From contig CAJKEF010000057.1 in assembly GCA_905198825.1 (NCBI GenBank), positions 1-7,147 of the forward strand: DNA of 7,147 bases. The letters run 5' to 3'. The position numbers and the translations under genes were made by a program. The notes below the pieces were generated by a model that ran no database searches, was not told where the DNA came from, and worked only from the letters and a program-made list of their open reading frames with translations. Source of the DNA: an uncultured Collinsella sp. (GTDB lineage: Bacteria; Actinomycetota; Coriobacteriia; Coriobacteriales; Coriobacteriaceae). Below, piece by piece: positions 4,779 to 7,147 of the stretch (positions within the stretch are counted from its first letter, which is position 1; every line of letters begins with the position of its first letter).

Positions 4779-6230
4779 CTACTCGACCGTATCGACCGTT
4801 GCCGCCACGTTGCCGTCTGCCATGCGCACGCGAATGGCGTCGCCGGGCTTAAAAGTCTTGGCGCTCGTAGCCACCCCATCATCGCTGTACGCGATGGAAT
4901 AGCCACGGGCAAGCACCTTGAGCGGCGACAGGGCATCGAGTGAGGCTGCCGCACGGCCCAGGTCGGACGCGGGTTTGCTGAGCATCGTGCGCCCCTGATG
5001 CTCCAGACGGGAACTCGCAAGCGTGAGCGCATGGCGCTTGCCATCGAGCCCCGAGGTGCTTGCAATCAAGCGCTCGGGCAGACGCTCGAAGTTGGAGCGG
5101 AAGGCCCCAACCGAACGCGTTATGGCGCCGGACAGACGATCGGCCGTCAAGGCAAGCTCAGACTCGCGACGCTCGACCATAAACGTTGGATCGTTGAGGC
5201 ACGGGCGGCACGCGGCCGCATCGAGCGCGTCACCCAGACGAGCCGTATAGGTGTCCCAGGCACGACGACCGCGCTGGTCGAGCATCTCCAAATCAACCTG
5301 ATCCGACCCAATCATCGATGCCATCGCAGCACCCAGACGCTGATGACGTGTCTCGAGCACATCGGCCAGCTCCGTCATAGCCGGCGCCACCGATTCGGCC
5401 GCGGCCGTGGGCGTGGAGGCACGGCGGTCGCTCACCATGTCGCAGATCGAGGTATCGGGCTCATGGCCAATGCCCGTCACCACGGGCACAGGACAGGCCG
5501 CCACCGCACGGGCAAGCTCCTCGTCATTAAAGGTCATAAGGTCTTCGAAGGAGCCACCGCCGCGCACCAGCAAGATGCAATCGGGCGCCGGCGTAATGGC
5601 AGCGGCGCGGCGCAAGCCTTCAATAAGCTCCGCCGGCGCACCCTCACCCTGGACCTTTGCGCCCACGCAGACAAGCTCGACGAGCGGGTTGCGACGGCGC
5701 AGCGTACGCTTGACGTCGTCGATTACGGCACCCGAAAGCGAGGTGACGACCGCCACGCGGGAGCAGAACACCGGGATGCGGCGCTTGCGCGCTTCGTCCA
5801 TCAGGCCCTCGCGGCGTAGCTTTTCGGCCAACTGAGCCACCTGCTGACGCAGCAAGCCCTCCCCCGCCAGCGAGAACGAGCGGGCGACGAAGCTCATGCG
5901 ACCCGTAGGCTTGTAGAGATTGAAGCTGCCCTTAAAGCTCACCTGCATGCCATCGCGCAGATCGAACGTGCGCTTGAGATAGGCGCCCTTCCAGATGATG
6001 CAGTCAACGGCGGCCGAATCGTCCTTGATTTGGAAGTAGCAGTGGCCGCTTCGGGCATTGGGACCACGAAAACCCGTGACCTCACCCAAAACGCTCAGCT
6101 GCGGAATGGCATCGAGCGCGCCGGCGGCGATCTCCACCGCTTGGCTCACGCTGAGCTCTTTGCGCTCCCGATCGTCCGAACCGTCGAACTCAGCGGAAAC
6201 GGCATTGCCGGTTAGGTTCCAGCCTGCCAC
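4779..6230 (-). CDS. xseA: Exodeoxyribonuclease VII large subunit
   Basis: The catalytic subunit of exonuclease VII, about 483 residues from the chosen start. An OB-fold, single-stranded DNA-binding domain covers about 26-120 (LSVSQAVEIAAGALD, then LGEVTGFR and GHCYFQIKD). The nuclease domain follows, with RGGGSFEDLMTFNDEELARA (223-242) and GIGHEPDTSICDMVSDRRAS (253-272), both family signatures. A long coiled-coil region (about 280-430) takes the XseB subunits, and the C-terminus carries SPLKVLARGYSI (435-446). I prefer the GTG at 6230 because AAAGGAGG (6235-6242) lies 4 bases before it. The same frame opens at an ATG at 6248 and a GTG at 6257, which would add 6 or 9 residues but lack a well-placed ribosome site. 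The first 25 residues precede the conserved domain, so the start is not certain. The gene is followed by xseB. Confidence 0.95.
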   Translation of the reverse strand: MAGWNLTGNAVSAEFDGSDDRERKELSVSQAVEIAAGALDAIPQLSVLGEVTGFRGPNARSGHCYFQIKDDSAAVDCIIWKGAYLKRTFDLRDGMQVSFKGSFNLYKPTGRMSFVARSFSLAGEGLLRQQVAQLAEKLRREGLMDEARKRRIPVFCSRVAVVTSLSGAVIDDVKRTLRRRNPLVELVCVGAKVQGEGAPAELIEGLRRAAAITPAPDCILLVRGGGSFEDLMTFNDEELARAVAACPVPVVTGIGHEPDTSICDMVSDRRASTPTAAAESVAPAMTELADVLETRHQRLGAAMASMIGSDQVDLEMLDQRGRRAWDTYTARLGDALDAAACRPCLNDPTFMVERRESELALTADRLSGAITRSVGAFRSNFERLPERLIASTSGLDGKRHALTLASSRLEHQGRTMLSKPASDLGRAAASLDALSPLKVLARGYSIAYSDDGVATSAKTFKPGDAIRVRMADGNVAATVDTVE

Positions 6231-6234
6231 GCAG

Positions 6235-6242
6235 CCTCCTTT
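6235..6242 (-). promoter_or_regulatory. Strong ribosome binding site favouring a GTG start for xseA
   Basis: The minus strand reads AAAGGAGG, then 4 bases, then GTG (6230). The match to the 16S rRNA tail is full length, though the spacing is slightly short. It lies inside the longer alternative frames starting at 6248 and 6257. Confidence 0.6.
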
Positions 6243-6299
6243 CGTCATCGTGCACACGGGCTCCGGCCCTGCGCAAATTCAAGTCCAACACATAGTACA

Positions 6300-6329
6300 G
6301 CGCCGCGGGGACACGAATCCCCGCGGCGC
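6300..6329. terminator. 11-bp perfect GC-rich hairpin after the metallopeptidase gene
   Basis: GCGCCGCGGGG (6300-6310) and CCCCGCGGCGC (6319-6329) are perfect inverted arms around an 8-base loop, 16 bases downstream of the metallopeptidase stop. The stem is very stable but no T-run follows on the minus strand (TGTACTATG). It fits the T-less hairpins proposed as terminators in high-GC actinobacteria. It is the only strong structure between the two genes. The remaining bases to xseA (6243-6299) include TACTAT at 6292-6297, a possible but unsupported -10. Confidence 0.55.
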
Positions 6330-6345
6330 CTGCCTGTCCTATTTG

Positions 6346-7050
6346 TTATCGGTTGGAGTTTCTGTTGTAACGAGCCATAAGGTAGAGCAGTTGGATGATC
6401 GAAGTGAGCGCCGCCGCCACGTAGGTGAGCGCGGCTGCCGTCAGCACCTTCTTGGCACCGTTGACCTGCTTGGAACTCATGCCCGACTGCTCGATATACG
6501 CCACGGCGCGTCGACTGGCGTCAATCTCGACAGGCAGCGTAACGAGTTGGAACAGCACACTAAACGAGAAGAAGACCAGCGCGAGGGTCGTGAGTCCCGC
6601 AATGTTCATGAACAGGCCCATGAGCAGCACGATCGTCCAGGTGTTCTGGGTAAAGTTGACGACGGGGACCAAAGCGGTGCGTACCTTCATCATGGCATAA
6701 CCACTTTGACGCTGGGCGGCATGGCCCGCCTCGTGGCAGGCGACGGCAACGCTTGCGACCGACCCGCCCGAACGGTTGGCATCCGACAGATACAGGTTGT
6801 TATCCTGCGGGTTGTAGTGGTCGGTGAGCTCGCCGGCAACGCCCTTGATGCCCACGGCGCTACAACCGTTGGCATTGAGCATGCGGCGAGCGACCGTGGC
6901 GCCCGTGTCGCCATCCGAGCGCACCTTAGACCACGTCTTATACGTCGAGTTGATATAGCTCTGCGCCGCAAGACCAAGCACCGTACAAACAAGGACAACC
7001 AGCAGGTACAGCGGGTCGATGCCAAAGCCGTAACCATAGTAATAGGGCAT
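6346..7050 (-). CDS. YugP-type membrane zinc metallopeptidase
   Basis: A 234-residue membrane protein of the neutral zinc metallopeptidase family typified by Bacillus subtilis YugP (Zn_peptidase_2). A first transmembrane segment lies at about 13-30. CHEAGHAAQ (105-113) contains the HExxH zinc and catalytic motif (His106, Glu107, His110). Two hydrophobic segments (about 138-170) lead into LPVEIDASRRA (172-182), the family's second signature and probable source of the third zinc ligand. A last hydrophobic segment covers about 203-226. The N-terminus is Tyr/Gly rich (MPYYYGYG). Physiological substrates of this family are poorly known; a role in membrane protein turnover is plausible. The ATG at 7050 is chosen because GGAGG (7058-7062) lies 7 bases before it. 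The frame stays open to 7119 but that extension has no family similarity or ribosome site. Confidence 0.92.
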   Translation of the reverse strand: MPYYYGYGFGIDPLYLLVVLVCTVLGLAAQSYINSTYKTWSKVRSDGDTGATVARRMLNANGCSAVGIKGVAGELTDHYNPQDNNLYLSDANRSGGSVASVAVACHEAGHAAQRQSGYAMMKVRTALVPVVNFTQNTWTIVLLMGLFMNIAGLTTLALVFFSFSVLFQLVTLPVEIDASRRAVAYIEQSGMSSKQVNGAKKVLTAAALTYVAAALTSIIQLLYLMARYNRNSNR

Positions 7051-7085
7051 GCGAATTCCTCCGAATCGAGTTACACGTTGGAGGC

Positions 7086-7116
7086 ATTCTACCCATTCGA
7101 CTGACCAGCAAATCAA
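7086..7116 (-). promoter_or_regulatory. Putative promoter of the metallopeptidase gene
   Basis: On the minus strand TAGAAT (7086-7091, one base from consensus) lies about 36 bases upstream of the ATG. TTGATT (7111-7116) stands as a -35 at a rather long 19-base spacing. The -10 is good and the -35 spacing is poor, so confidence is modest. Confidence 0.4.
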
Positions 7117-7126
7117 CATCGATGTT
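7115..7126. promoter_or_regulatory. 12-bp perfect palindrome upstream of the metallopeptidase gene
   Basis: AACATCGATGTT is a perfect 12-base palindrome that touches the putative -35 element (7111-7116). Position and symmetry suit a repressor or activator site, but no known regulator motif is recognised and only one copy is present. Confidence 0.35.
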
Positions 7127-7147
7127 TTGGCAATGTCAGCGAAAACG

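Noticed and set aside
4998..5819. A 273-codon plus-strand frame opposite xseA, and a 348-codon frame at 6058-7104
   Set aside because: Arg/His/Ala-rich translations with no family features lie opposite clear genes; the longer one also runs across the intergenic hairpin and into two unrelated genes.
7051..7119. Longer metallopeptidase start at 7119
   Set aside because: The added 23 residues have no family similarity, while GGAGG is 7 bases before the ATG at 7050 and a promoter-like -10 lies within the extension.

Overview
The window reads as ordinary chromosomal DNA from a high-GC member of the Actinomycetota, most likely a gut Coriobacteriia of the Collinsella type. That placement is an inference from the style of the proteins, the GC-rich codon use and the gene set; no rRNA or marker gene confirms it. 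All eight genes I can support lie on the minus strand, so transcription runs from the high-coordinate end to the low-coordinate end. No tRNA, rRNA, CRISPR array, insertion sequence or phage gene was seen. The many ORFs on the plus strand are antisense shadows.

In order of transcription: (1) 7050-6346, a membrane zinc metallopeptidase of the YugP type with its own putative promoter, followed by a very GC-rich 11-bp hairpin at 6300-6329. (2) 6230-4085, a housekeeping cluster of xseA and xseB (the two subunits of exodeoxyribonuclease VII) and a HIT-family nucleotide hydrolase, separated by gaps of only 42 and 49 bases. (3) 4043-1873, a LysR-type regulator followed by a 12-helix MFS transporter. 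This pair contains clearly more AT-rich stretches than its neighbours and looks like an acquired accessory module. An 8-bp perfect inverted repeat lies between the two genes. (4) 1752 to the left edge, two tandem acetate kinase genes: a complete one (392 aa) and, 164 bases downstream, the first 136 codons of a second one that runs off the window.

The most interesting part is the acetate kinase pair. Over the 136 codons available the two proteins align without a gap and are about 63% identical by hand count. Both carry the same non-standard residues in the normally invariant GHR-VHGG region, and the complete copy also replaces two residues of the usual YGFHGTSH motif. The genes are separated by a good intrinsic terminator and two further hairpins, which suggests they are controlled independently. 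These enzymes normally convert acetyl phosphate plus ADP to acetate plus ATP at the end of fermentation. Two diverged copies could mean different expression conditions or different acyl substrates. Otherwise this is a conventional region and I see no clearly new multi-gene system.
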